A stretch of 5,968 nt of DNA from Candidatus Cloacimonas sp. SDB (GTDB lineage: Bacteria; Cloacimonadota; Cloacimonadia; Cloacimonadales; TCS61), in contig LKUH01000165.1 in the NCBI GenBank assembly GCA_001412425.1, positions 1-5,968 of the forward strand. The letters run 5' to 3'. The notes under the pieces are model-generated. The model ran no database searches. It was not told the origin of the DNA and saw only the letters and a list, made by a program, of their open reading frames with translations. The position numbers were made by a program, and so were the translations under genes. Below, in pieces: positions 1-5,759 of this stretch (position 1 is the first letter of the stretch; each line of letters starts with the position of its first letter).

Positions 1-1
1 A

Positions 2-391
2 TATTTGTTTATCACACTTAAATATCACGTAAAAAAGAATATTCCTCCTGTAGAAGACAACATTGTGCTTTCTCCTGTTTATGGGCTGGTAAAAAAGGCG
101 GATATTGAGACCAATCTGCTGGTAATAAAGAAAGGTTTCTTAAGCCCTGCAGATTATCGCTGTAACTCCAATGATGAGAAGGTCGAAATTAAGGTAAAGG
201 AAGGTAAATTAACAATTCTTGCTGAAGATTCCTGCTTGCCGGGAAAGTTGATTGGGGTTCTGCCCTTAACAGCCCTCTTGATCTGTAAATTCCCTGAAGA
301 TTACCTGATAACTATTTCACCAGGTCAGAAACTAATCAGCGGCGAAACAGTTTTAGCGAAGAAAAAAGAGCCTTTAGAATCAAACTTATGA
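2..391 (+). CDS. Phosphatidylserine decarboxylase-like protein, 5' end outside window, probable pseudoenzyme
   Basis: The reading frame is open to the left edge, so the N-terminus is probably missing; a TTG at 5 is a possible but unconvincing start. Residues here are numbered from that TTG. Psd family features visible in order are a segment like the family's SPADG (SPVYG, 23-27), one like its LSPxDYHR (FLSPADYRC, 45-53), and a closing barrel-sandwich hairpin (GQKLISGETVLA, 107-118). True Psd is a membrane-associated pyruvoyl enzyme making phosphatidylethanolamine from phosphatidylserine, using an Asp, a His and a self-cleaving Gly-Ser. By eye these positions are Tyr26, Arg52 and Thr89-Ala90, and the stretch between the second and third motifs is short. 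I therefore infer a Psd relative that cannot self-process. The stop overlaps the pssA start (ATGA), which supports a lipid-pathway origin. Family call moderately sure; loss of activity is inference. Confidence 0.6.
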   Translation, partial: YLFITLKYHVKKNIPPVEDNIVLSPVYGLVKKADIETNLLVIKKGFLSPADYRCNSNDEKVEIKVKEGKLTILAEDSCLPGKLIGVLPLTALLICKFPEDYLITISPGQKLISGETVLAKKKEPLESNL

Positions 392-1071
392 AGATAAAAT
401 ATCTGGTACCTAATTTTTTTACTGCCTGCAGTCTGATATCAGGTGTTTTTGCTTTGAAATATGCCCTGGGGGAAGAATACATCGTGGCCGGATGGTTGAT
501 CGCAGTTTCCATAATCTGTGATGGCATGGATGGAAAACTTGCTCGAATTCTTAATGCCTCTTCCAGATTCGGCAGATATTTTGACACTATTTCAGATTTC
601 TTTGCCTTTGGAATTGTTCCTGCTACCCTGGTTTATAAAACGGTGATGCACCAATATAATTTATGGGGTATTATAATTGTGATCTTCTATATTCTGTGCG
701 GAGCTTTCAGGTTGACCAGGTTCATGCGTGAAACTTCTTCTTCTCAAAAGAAAAACCCTTTTACCGGCTTACCGATTCCTGCCGCTGCAGGAGTAACAGC
801 TGCACTGATTTTGTTTTTTTATTATATCTGGGCGGAAATTACAATCCCCGGTTTATTCATTTTTATACTACCTGTAATTTCCTGTTTAATGATCAGCCAG
901 ATAAGATACGATGCTATTGATAAAAATAATTTTCCCTTTAACAAAAATATTATTATTCCAGGATTAGTAATGAGTATTATTCTGGCATATAAATTTCATT
1001 TTATCATATTTTTTATCGGGAATTTAATCTACCTTTTTTACGGTTTGTTCAAACATTATAGATCTGCTTGA
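388..1071 (+). CDS. pssA: CDP-diacylglycerol-serine O-phosphatidyltransferase
   Basis: This integral inner-membrane enzyme condenses CDP-diacylglycerol with L-serine to give phosphatidylserine and CMP, the step before phosphatidylethanolamine. The 227-residue protein carries the complete CDP-alcohol phosphatidyltransferase signature: D45, D48, G49, A52, R53, G62, D66 and D70, with exact family spacing (D-x2-D-G-x2-A-R-x8-G-x3-D-x3-D). The segment after it, FAFGIVPA, and the NPFTGLPIPAAAG loop near residue 127 are typical of the bacterial PssA type rather than PgsA. Several hydrophobic membrane segments follow, including long Ile/Phe-rich ones at the C-terminus. The ATG at 388 lies inside the preceding gene's end (4-base overlap), so translational coupling is likely. 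The stop at 1069-1071 shares a base with the next start. Length is normal for the short PssA form. No defects are seen. Confidence 0.93.
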   Translation: MKIKYLVPNFFTACSLISGVFALKYALGEEYIVAGWLIAVSIICDGMDGKLARILNASSRFGRYFDTISDFFAFGIVPATLVYKTVMHQYNLWGIIIVIFYILCGAFRLTRFMRETSSSQKKNPFTGLPIPAAAGVTAALILFFYYIWAEITIPGLFIFILPVISCLMISQIRYDAIDKNNFPFNKNIIIPGLVMSIILAYKFHFIIFFIGNLIYLFYGLFKHYRSA

Positions 1072-1766
1072 TGAGACTGCTGAGATCAACACTTGATCTT
1101 TTTTTCCCACCTCTATGTCTTTCCTGTTCCAAACGCTTAAAAGGAAACGAAACCCTTCTCTGTTTAACCTGTCTGGCAAAACTGGAATGGTTGGAAGGTG
1201 TTTGCTCTGTCTGTGGTAATGAAATAAAAAATAAGCACTGCCGTTATTGTAGTTCACAGCACATCTATTTCGATAAAGTACGCTCTTTATTCCATTTCAA
1301 CTCTGTTGTACAAAGCCTTATTCATAATTTGAAATATAATGAGACGACTATTGTCTCAAATTTTCTGAAATCCTATTTTGAAATTTATCTCAACAGTTAT
1401 GATCCCTTTGAAAAGATTGATCTGATTTCACCTGTACCCCTGCATGCGGTCAGAAAAAGAGCTAGAGGATATAATCAGGCAGAACTTTTATCGGGTAAAA
1501 TTGCCAAAATCCTAGATACCGAACATATTCCCCAACTCATAAAGAGAAAAAAATATACTAAATCTCAAACACAATTAAATAAAGCAGAACGGGATAACAA
1601 TGTAGAATCCGCCTTTATCCTGAATAATAAATTTGATATCTCAAATAAAAATATTCTTCTGGTAGATGATGTTTTTACGACCGGTTCAACTGTTAACAGT
1701 ATAAGTAAACTTTTAAAAGAAAATAATTGTAATAAAGTTTTTGTTCTTTCAATCGCTCACGCTTGA
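1071..1766 (+). CDS. comF: ComF family protein (zinc-finger plus phosphoribosyltransferase-like domain)
   Basis: This 231-residue protein has the standard ComF layout. The N-terminus has four CxxC pairs (C16/C19, C31/C34, C45/C48, C57/C60), expected to bind zinc. It is followed by PVPLHAVRKRARGYNQ (121-136), then RKKYTKSQTQLNKAER (159-174), and a PRPP-loop motif ILLVDDVFTTGST (195-207). ComF proteins are cytoplasmic and needed for DNA uptake in naturally competent bacteria. They occur widely in non-competent species too, where their role is unsettled, so a competence function is not implied. I chose the ATG at 1071 over the in-frame TTG at 1068 because it is a standard start and gives a TGATG junction with pssA, consistent with coupled translation. 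It is likely the last gene of the lipid operon, as 171 non-coding bases follow. Confidence 0.9.
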   Translation: MRLLRSTLDLFFPPLCLSCSKRLKGNETLLCLTCLAKLEWLEGVCSVCGNEIKNKHCRYCSSQHIYFDKVRSLFHFNSVVQSLIHNLKYNETTIVSNFLKSYFEIYLNSYDPFEKIDLISPVPLHAVRKRARGYNQAELLSGKIAKILDTEHIPQLIKRKKYTKSQTQLNKAERDNNVESAFILNNKFDISNKNILLVDDVFTTGSTVNSISKLLKENNCNKVFVLSIAHA

Positions 1767-1795
1767 TAAATCTTTCTACTATTTTTAAAAAGATC

Positions 1796-1830
1796 AGTTT
1801 AAAAATTCATGTTTCACATGATGTTTAACT
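1796..1830 (+). other. Imperfect hairpin in the gap after comF
   Basis: An outer stem (AGTTTAAA at 1796-1803 with TTTAACT at 1824-1830, one bulged T) and a perfect inner stem (TCATGT 1807-1812 with ACATGA 1816-1821, loop TTC) fold into one structure. It is AT-rich and lacks a T-run on its 3' side, so it is not a canonical intrinsic terminator for comF. It could be a weak terminator, a symmetric regulator site or chance in AT-rich DNA. Confidence 0.3.
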
Positions 1831-1864
1831 ACAAAATAATTATAGGTTTATGAAAATCTATGTC

Positions 1865-1890
1865 TTGACAACAGAAGAGTAAAATAAAAT
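1865..1890 (+). promoter_or_regulatory. Weak sigma70-like promoter candidate for the MutL operon
   Basis: A perfect TTGACA (1865-1870) is followed after 14 bases by TAAAAT (1885-1890). The spacer is shorter than the usual 16-18, so the -10 assignment is doubtful, although the -35 is clean and the gap between the two operons needs a promoter. An alternative pair, TTTACA (1892-1897) with TAATAT (1914-1919), would start transcription almost on the ribosome binding site at 1929-1934, which is less plausible. Confidence 0.3.
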
Positions 1891-1937
1891 TTTTACAGAA
1901 TTAAAAATATCGTTAATATACTAAATACGGGGAATTT

Positions 1938-2309
1938 ATGATTCTAGAGATTTCACAGGAACGAGCTCATGAGATCATTGAGAAGGTAGCTACGTTTGTT
2001 GCTACCAGGAGGATGGCTTCTGCTGCAATCATGACCATTGAATCCCTGAGACCTCTTCATAATATCGGTAGTCAGGTCCTTTATTTTCTGGCACCTTTTG
2101 CCGAATTGATCTTCAATCCTACTGAATATCAGGAATTTGCTGCATTGCTGGAAAATGATGAAAACATAAAATATCTTCTTAAAAGAATTGATGAACTTGA
2201 TGTGGAAATTCATAAAGAAGAAAGAAATAAGAACAGGCTGCAATGGAAAAGAAAGAAAAATAAGATAGTCCGAATTTTTAAATCAAATAAAAGAGCAAAA
2301 GAAAAATAA
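1938..2309 (+). CDS. Small uncharacterised protein, first gene of the MutL-family operon
   Basis: This is a 123-residue protein of unknown function. The start is the ATG at 1938, preceded by a GGGGAA ribosome binding site (1929-1934). The N-terminal half looks like a conserved core, with VATRRMASAAIMTIESLRPL (21-40) followed by a hydrophobic stretch around 44-60 (IGSQVLYFLAPFAELIF). That could be a membrane-associated helix or helical hairpin. Residues 64-92 are predicted helical and acidic (ALLENDENIKYLLKRIDEL). The last 30 residues are strongly basic and lysine-rich, a likely nucleic-acid- or membrane-surface-binding tail. No catalytic motif and no signal peptide are seen. The 15-base gap to the next gene indicates co-transcription with the MutL-like ATPase. 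I recall similar RRM..A...LES.RPL...SQ.L.FL.P proteins in anaerobes but cannot verify this here. Confidence 0.75.
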   Translation: MILEISQERAHEIIEKVATFVATRRMASAAIMTIESLRPLHNIGSQVLYFLAPFAELIFNPTEYQEFAALLENDENIKYLLKRIDELDVEIHKEERNKNRLQWKRKKNKIVRIFKSNKRAKEK

Positions 2310-2314
2310 TATGT

Positions 2315-2320
2315 GGAGGA
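2315..2320 (+). promoter_or_regulatory. Shine-Dalgarno that fixes the MutL-like start
   Basis: GGAGGA sits four bases before the ATG at 2325. A longer reading from GTG at 2313 is possible in frame, but that start would lie on top of this ribosome binding site. The ATG at 2325 is therefore preferred. Confidence 0.8.
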
Positions 2321-2324
2321 TATA

Positions 2325-4190
2325 ATGGCGGATACTCAGATTATTAAGAGAATTATCGCAACCGACTGTGGAAGCACCACAACAAAATCAATTCTCATTG
2401 AGTATATCGATGGTGAATATCGTCAAACTGTTCGGGGAGAAGCTCCTACAACAGTTGAAAAACCTTTGAACGATGTGACGCGTGGGGTATTAAATGCTGT
2501 AACCGAATTAGAAGAACTAGCCAGATTGAAATATAACGACCCCTCAATCAAATTTACCAAAGCTGATACTATCAATATAACCGATAACGATGAGGGCGTT
2601 AATGCTTATGTTTCCACCAGCAGCGCTGGTGGCGGTTTGCAGATGATGGTTACCGGTGTTGTTGCCAGAATGACTGGTGAAAGTGCCGAAAGAGCAGCCC
2701 TGGGAGCCGGCGCAATTGTAATGGACCTTATTGCCAGCAACGACAAGCGGCCAAATTATGAAAAGATTGAACGTATTAGGCAGCTAAGACCTGATATGAT
2801 CCTGATGGCTGGCGGTGTAGATGGCGGAACTACCAAACATGTCGTTGAAATGGCAGAACTGGTAGGGGCTGCCGACCCCAAACCCCGTCTCGGTTCAAGT
2901 TATAAATTACCAGTGATCTATGCTGGAAACAACAAAGCAAGAGATGCCATAAAAGAAACGCTGGAAGAAAAAACAGATCTAATAATAACTGACAACCTCC
3001 GCCCCACTCTGGAAGTTGAAAACCTGGGTCCGGCCAGAGATAAAATTCATGATCTCTTTATGGAACACGTTATGGCTCAGGCACCCGGGTATAATAAACT
3101 GATGGATTGGACGAAGGGTCCCAAAGATGGTAAATTGATTAATATTCCCATCATGCCAACCCCTGCAGCTGTAGGAAATATTATGCAGGCAATTGCTAAG
3201 CGATATAATATTGAGGTGCTGGGAGTTGATATCGGGGGTGCTACAACAGACGTATTTTCCGTTTTTACGGAAAATCACATATTTAACCGTACGGTCAGTG
3301 CAAATCTAGGTATGAGCTACAGTATCTCAAATGTTCTGGCAACTGCCGGATTAAAGGAGATCTTGCGCTGGGTTCCCTTTAACATTGATGAATCAAGTTT
3401 ACGTAATATGATCAAAAATAAAATGATCCGCCCCACAACGATCCCCCAACAGCTGGAAGAACTGGTTCTGGAGCAGGCAATTGCTAAAGAAGCTTTAAAA
3501 TATGCCTTTATTCAACATAAAGAATTTGCTGTGGGACTTAAGGGCGGTCAGAGAAAACGTGAGATTTCCGAAGCATTTTCACAATCTGTATCAGGAGAAA
3601 CTATTGTTGATATGATGTCTCTGGATCTTCTGGTGGGAAGCGGTGGTGTACTTTCTCATGCTCCAAGACGAAATCAGTCTGTCATGATGATGATTGATGC
3701 TTTCCTGCCTGAAGGAATAACCCGATTGGCTGTGGATAGTATATTCATGATGCCTCAACTGGGTGTGCTGGCAGAGATCAGTGAAAAAGCAGCTACAGAA
3801 GTGTTTGAGAAAGACTGCCTCATCTATTTGGGCACCTGTGTAGCTCCTGTGGGAAAAATAAAACCAACTAAAACAGCCTTATCAGCAAAAATTGAACTTC
3901 CCAATGGAGAAATATTTGAAGAAGATATTAAATTCGGTGAGATCAGATTGATACCCCTGGGCGTTGAAGAGACTGCAGAAGCTACACTTAAGCCTGGTAA
4001 AGGACTTGATCTGGGTGAAGGAAAAAATCAAACAATAAATACTACACTTCATGGCGGTGTGGTAGGAATAGTTCTGGATACACGGGGTCGTCAACCTTTC
4101 AATCTGCCTTTAGATTTAAATGAACGAGTCCCTTTACTTAAAAAATGGATGAGCGAACTTAAAGCGTATCCAGAAAAAATTTTAGTGTAG
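2325..4190 (+). CDS. MutL/GlmL-family ATPase (glutamate mutase accessory-protein family), long form
   Basis: This 621-residue soluble protein has the ASKHA (actin/Hsp70-like) nucleotide-binding fold of the MutL/GlmL family. Visible motifs are phosphate-1 ATDCGSTTTK (12-21), SSAGGGLQMMVTG (99-111), MAGGVDGGT (161-169), phosphate-2 GVDIGGATTD (300-309) and the SANLGMSYS segment (about 325-333). GlmL is encoded beside the GlmE/GlmS subunits of adenosylcobalamin-dependent glutamate mutase and is thought to be a chaperone or reactivating factor. Here no mutase subunit lies nearby, so the client is unknown. GlmL proteins are about 460 residues. This one has roughly 150 extra at the C-terminus, ending with GGVVGIVLDTRGR (577-589), then an LPLD segment and a tryptophan-containing helix, as in the longer uncharacterised MutL-like proteins. 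The stop lies within the next gene's ribosome binding site, implying coupling. It is unrelated to the mismatch-repair MutL. Family call sure, function unsure. Confidence 0.88.
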   Translation: MADTQIIKRIIATDCGSTTTKSILIEYIDGEYRQTVRGEAPTTVEKPLNDVTRGVLNAVTELEELARLKYNDPSIKFTKADTINITDNDEGVNAYVSTSSAGGGLQMMVTGVVARMTGESAERAALGAGAIVMDLIASNDKRPNYEKIERIRQLRPDMILMAGGVDGGTTKHVVEMAELVGAADPKPRLGSSYKLPVIYAGNNKARDAIKETLEEKTDLIITDNLRPTLEVENLGPARDKIHDLFMEHVMAQAPGYNKLMDWTKGPKDGKLINIPIMPTPAAVGNIMQAIAKRYNIEVLGVDIGGATTDVFSVFTENHIFNRTVSANLGMSYSISNVLATAGLKEILRWVPFNIDESSLRNMIKNKMIRPTTIPQQLEELVLEQAIAKEALKYAFIQHKEFAVGLKGGQRKREISEAFSQSVSGETIVDMMSLDLLVGSGGVLSHAPRRNQSVMMMIDAFLPEGITRLAVDSIFMMPQLGVLAEISEKAATEVFEKDCLIYLGTCVAPVGKIKPTKTALSAKIELPNGEIFEEDIKFGEIRLIPLGVEETAEATLKPGKGLDLGEGKNQTINTTLHGGVVGIVLDTRGRQPFNLPLDLNERVPLLKKWMSELKAYPEKILV

Positions 4191-4199
4191 GAGGTTTAG

Positions 4200-5324
4200 A
4201 TGGCACAGGCATATTCTCCAGGAATGAAAGTTACAGAAAATATGATTTTGAAAAAAGAAAGAATTCTTCCCTTAAAAGGTACTGTTTTAGTCAAAAAGGG
4301 AGATAAGGTTAAAGCTGAAGACCTGGTTGCTGAAACACTCTTACCGGGTAAGGTTATCCCTTTTAATCTGGCAAATAAACTAGGAGTTACACCCAACCTT
4401 GTGGACCAGTATATTAAGATAAAGGAAGGAGATATACTGAAAAAGGGACAGGTACTGGCTGAAAGTAAGGGTTTCTTCGGTCTGTTTAAATCCGTTGTAA
4501 AGTCTCCTTTAGAGGGAGAAGTTGAAAATATCTCTACCATAACCGGGCAATTATTGCTCAGAGAACCTCGAATTCCTGTTCAGATAACAGCTTTTATGGA
4601 TGGTATTGTAGCAAAAGTAATTGAAAATGAAGGCGTGATAATTGAAAATAAGTCCGCTTATGTTCAGGGTATATTCGGTATTGGCGGAGAGACTATTGGT
4701 AAATTAAAAATGCTCGCTAAACAACCAGATGAAATTATCGGACCGGACAAAATTGATGATTCCTGTAAAGATAAAATAATAGTTGTAGGTTCCCTGGTTA
4801 CATACGCTGTTATCAAAAAAGCTCAAAGTGTTGGAGTAAATGGCATTATTACAGGTGGTATTGATGACAGTGATTTAAAAAAATTACTTGGATATAATAT
4901 TGGGGTTGCCATTACGGGACATGAAGATATCGGAATTACAATAGTTACAACCGAAGGATTTGGAGAAATAAAGATTGCAGATAAAACTTTTCAACTGCTG
5001 CAAAAATTTGATGGATACAAAACCTCCATTCATGGCAAAACACAAATTCGGGCAGGTGTGATGCGACCTGAAATAATTATTCCTTTGGAATTTACGGAAA
5101 AAGAACTTATAGAACCTGATAATACAATGTCTGAATTAGAAATTGGCACTACAATCAGAGTTATTCGTCAACCAAATTTCGGTATAATAGGAACTGTTAC
5201 AGCTCTACCGGAAGAACTTACTGCTGTAGAAAGTGAGACCCTGGTAAGAATACTGGAAGCTGAGCTGGAGAACGGTGAAAAAGTGACAATTCCTCGCGCC
5301 AATGTTGAGGTGATAGAAGGATAA
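4200..5324 (+). CDS. Uncharacterised multidomain protein: barrel-sandwich segments, alpha/beta middle, KOW-like C-terminus
   Basis: This 374-residue cytoplasmic protein has no signal peptide or membrane segment. The start is the ATG at 4200, with AGGAGG (4189-4194) overlapping the upstream stop. Residues 20-145 hold several biotinyl/lipoyl-like half-motifs: LPLKGTVLVKKGDKVKAEDLV (23-43), IKIKEGDILKKGQVLAES (72-89), SPLEGEVENI (102-111) and AFMDGIVAKVIENEGVIIEN (131-150). No biotin- or lipoyl-lysine motif (MKM or DKA) is present, so it is not a carrier domain and more likely a structural barrel-sandwich hybrid of the RnfC/Psd type. Then comes FGIGGE (159-164). An alpha/beta region (175-295) follows, with IIVVGSLVTYAVIKKA, GIITGGID and GVAITGHEDIG (235-245). 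Residues 312-374 resemble a KOW/NusG-type beta-barrel (GTTIRVIRQPNFGIIGTV ... VTIPRANVEVI). It is encoded nine bases after the ATPase, so it is probably a dedicated partner. Function unknown. Confidence 0.85.
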   Translation: MAQAYSPGMKVTENMILKKERILPLKGTVLVKKGDKVKAEDLVAETLLPGKVIPFNLANKLGVTPNLVDQYIKIKEGDILKKGQVLAESKGFFGLFKSVVKSPLEGEVENISTITGQLLLREPRIPVQITAFMDGIVAKVIENEGVIIENKSAYVQGIFGIGGETIGKLKMLAKQPDEIIGPDKIDDSCKDKIIVVGSLVTYAVIKKAQSVGVNGIITGGIDDSDLKKLLGYNIGVAITGHEDIGITIVTTEGFGEIKIADKTFQLLQKFDGYKTSIHGKTQIRAGVMRPEIIIPLEFTEKELIEPDNTMSELEIGTTIRVIRQPNFGIIGTVTALPEELTAVESETLVRILEAELENGEKVTIPRANVEVIEG

Positions 5325-5384
5325 TTCGTATTTCGTAAACTCGTTGCTAAACTTTTTAAACAGGTTGCGCTGGTAGCATAAAAT

Positions 5385-5417
5385 AACAGGGACACTATTA
5401 TAGGCGTCCCTGTTTTT
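5385..5417 (+). terminator. Intrinsic terminator of the MutL-family operon
   Basis: A perfect 9-bp stem (AACAGGGAC 5385-5393 with GTCCCTGTT 5406-5414) runs into a T-run (5413-5417). The loop can form a further small CTA/TAG stem. It lies 60 bases after the last stop codon and should end the three-gene transcript before the insertion sequence. Confidence 0.88.
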
Positions 5418-5660
5418 GGGTTTATTTAGTTTATAAATATAAAGCCAGCCTGTACTGTTCGTCTGTTCTAATCTTACTTCATATTATTGTGTTGTGAAAA
5501 CCCAATTGTTTTGAAGAGATTGTTTGATTTTAAATAACATTCTTTAATTAAATAATATTATGCCCGTTAACCCAATTTTCGTCCCTTATCCTAAAGAACT
5601 TCAGTCTATATAAGTAAAGAAATTATAAACAGGAGGATTTAAAGGAAAGTATCAATTAAA
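5418..5660 (+). other. AT-rich gene-free spacer between the terminator and the IS end
   Basis: No convincing gene is seen on either strand. A 17-codon reading frame (ATG 5560 to stop 5611-5613) lacks a ribosome binding site. The stretch contains a TATATAA (5607-5613) and an orphan AGGAGG at 5631-5636, both without a following gene. The region may be the former 5' flank of a gene separated from it by the IS insertion. Confidence 0.5.
5631..5636 (+). promoter_or_regulatory. Orphan Shine-Dalgarno sequence
   Basis: A perfect AGGAGG has no ATG, GTG or TTG at usable distance. The insertion-sequence end begins within about 30 bases. It could be the remains of a translation start whose coding sequence now lies beyond the element. 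Confidence 0.3.
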
Positions 5661-5664
5661 ACGA

Positions 5665-5688
5665 TTCTGTAAATAGTTTTCTGTAAAT
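5665..5688 (+). repeat. Tandem 10-base direct repeat TTCTGTAAAT at the IS left end
   Basis: TTCTGTAAAT occurs at 5665-5674 and again at 5679-5688, with starts 14 bases apart. Short GTAAA-containing repeats near the terminus fit transposase-binding sites of IS256-type ends. Just after them, TTTGCC (5688-5693) and GGCAAA (5704-5709) form a 6-bp inverted repeat. Confidence 0.6.
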
Positions 5689-5701
5689 TTGCCATAAAGT
5701 T

Positions 5702-5731
5702 TGGGCAAAATTAGGTTGGCTCCAATATAAG
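5702..5731 (+). promoter_or_regulatory. Candidate internal transposase promoter
   Basis: TGGGCA (5702-5707, 4/6 to consensus) and TATAAG (5726-5731, 5/6) are separated by 18 bases. Transcription would begin near 5738, downstream of the left arm of the inverted repeat at 5714-5723. The native message would therefore carry only the right arm. The boxes are modest, so this is a candidate only. Confidence 0.35.
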
Positions 5732-5759
5732 TAGTCCAAAACGAATAAAGGAGCCAACC
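5714..5759 (+). promoter_or_regulatory. Perfect inverted repeat covering the transposase ribosome binding site
   Basis: GGTTGGCTCC (5714-5723) is exactly complementary to GGAGCCAACC (5750-5759), with a 26-base loop. The right arm contains most of the Shine-Dalgarno AAGGAG (5748-5753) and ends at the base before the start codon. In a transcript entering from outside the element, the stem would hide the ribosome binding site. Confidence 0.75.

Noticed and set aside
1068..1070. TTG at 1068 as the ComF start
   Set aside because: The adjacent ATG at 1071 is a standard start and gives the common TGATG stop-start junction.
2313..2324. GTG at 2313 as the start of the MutL-like protein
   Set aside because: The GTG overlaps the GGAGGA ribosome binding site (2315-2320) that correctly serves the ATG at 2325, and the extra residues (M-E-D-I) precede the conserved N-terminus.
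2325..4190. DNA mismatch-repair MutL
   Set aside because: The name is shared only. The protein has ASKHA phosphate motifs (DCGSTTTK, DIGGATTD), not the GHKL ATPase motifs of mismatch-repair MutL.
4196..4540. Minus-strand reading frame of about 114 codons
   Set aside because: It lies opposite the well-supported 374-residue gene, has no family signature, and looks like an antisense shadow. The same applies to minus-strand frames at 336-587, 1024-1257, 1953-2243, 2979-3278, 3882-4094 and 5168-5395.
4200..4650. Biotin or lipoyl carrier protein
   Set aside because: The repeated hairpin motifs fit the fold, but no modifiable lysine in an MKM or DKA context is present.
5560..5613. 17-codon peptide frame starting at ATG 5560
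   Set aside because: It has no ribosome binding site, no recognisable sequence and is too short to support.
5688..5709. TTTGCC/GGCAAA hairpin as a terminator
   Set aside because: A 6-bp stem with a 10-base loop followed by ATTAGG has no T-run. It is more likely part of the IS end.
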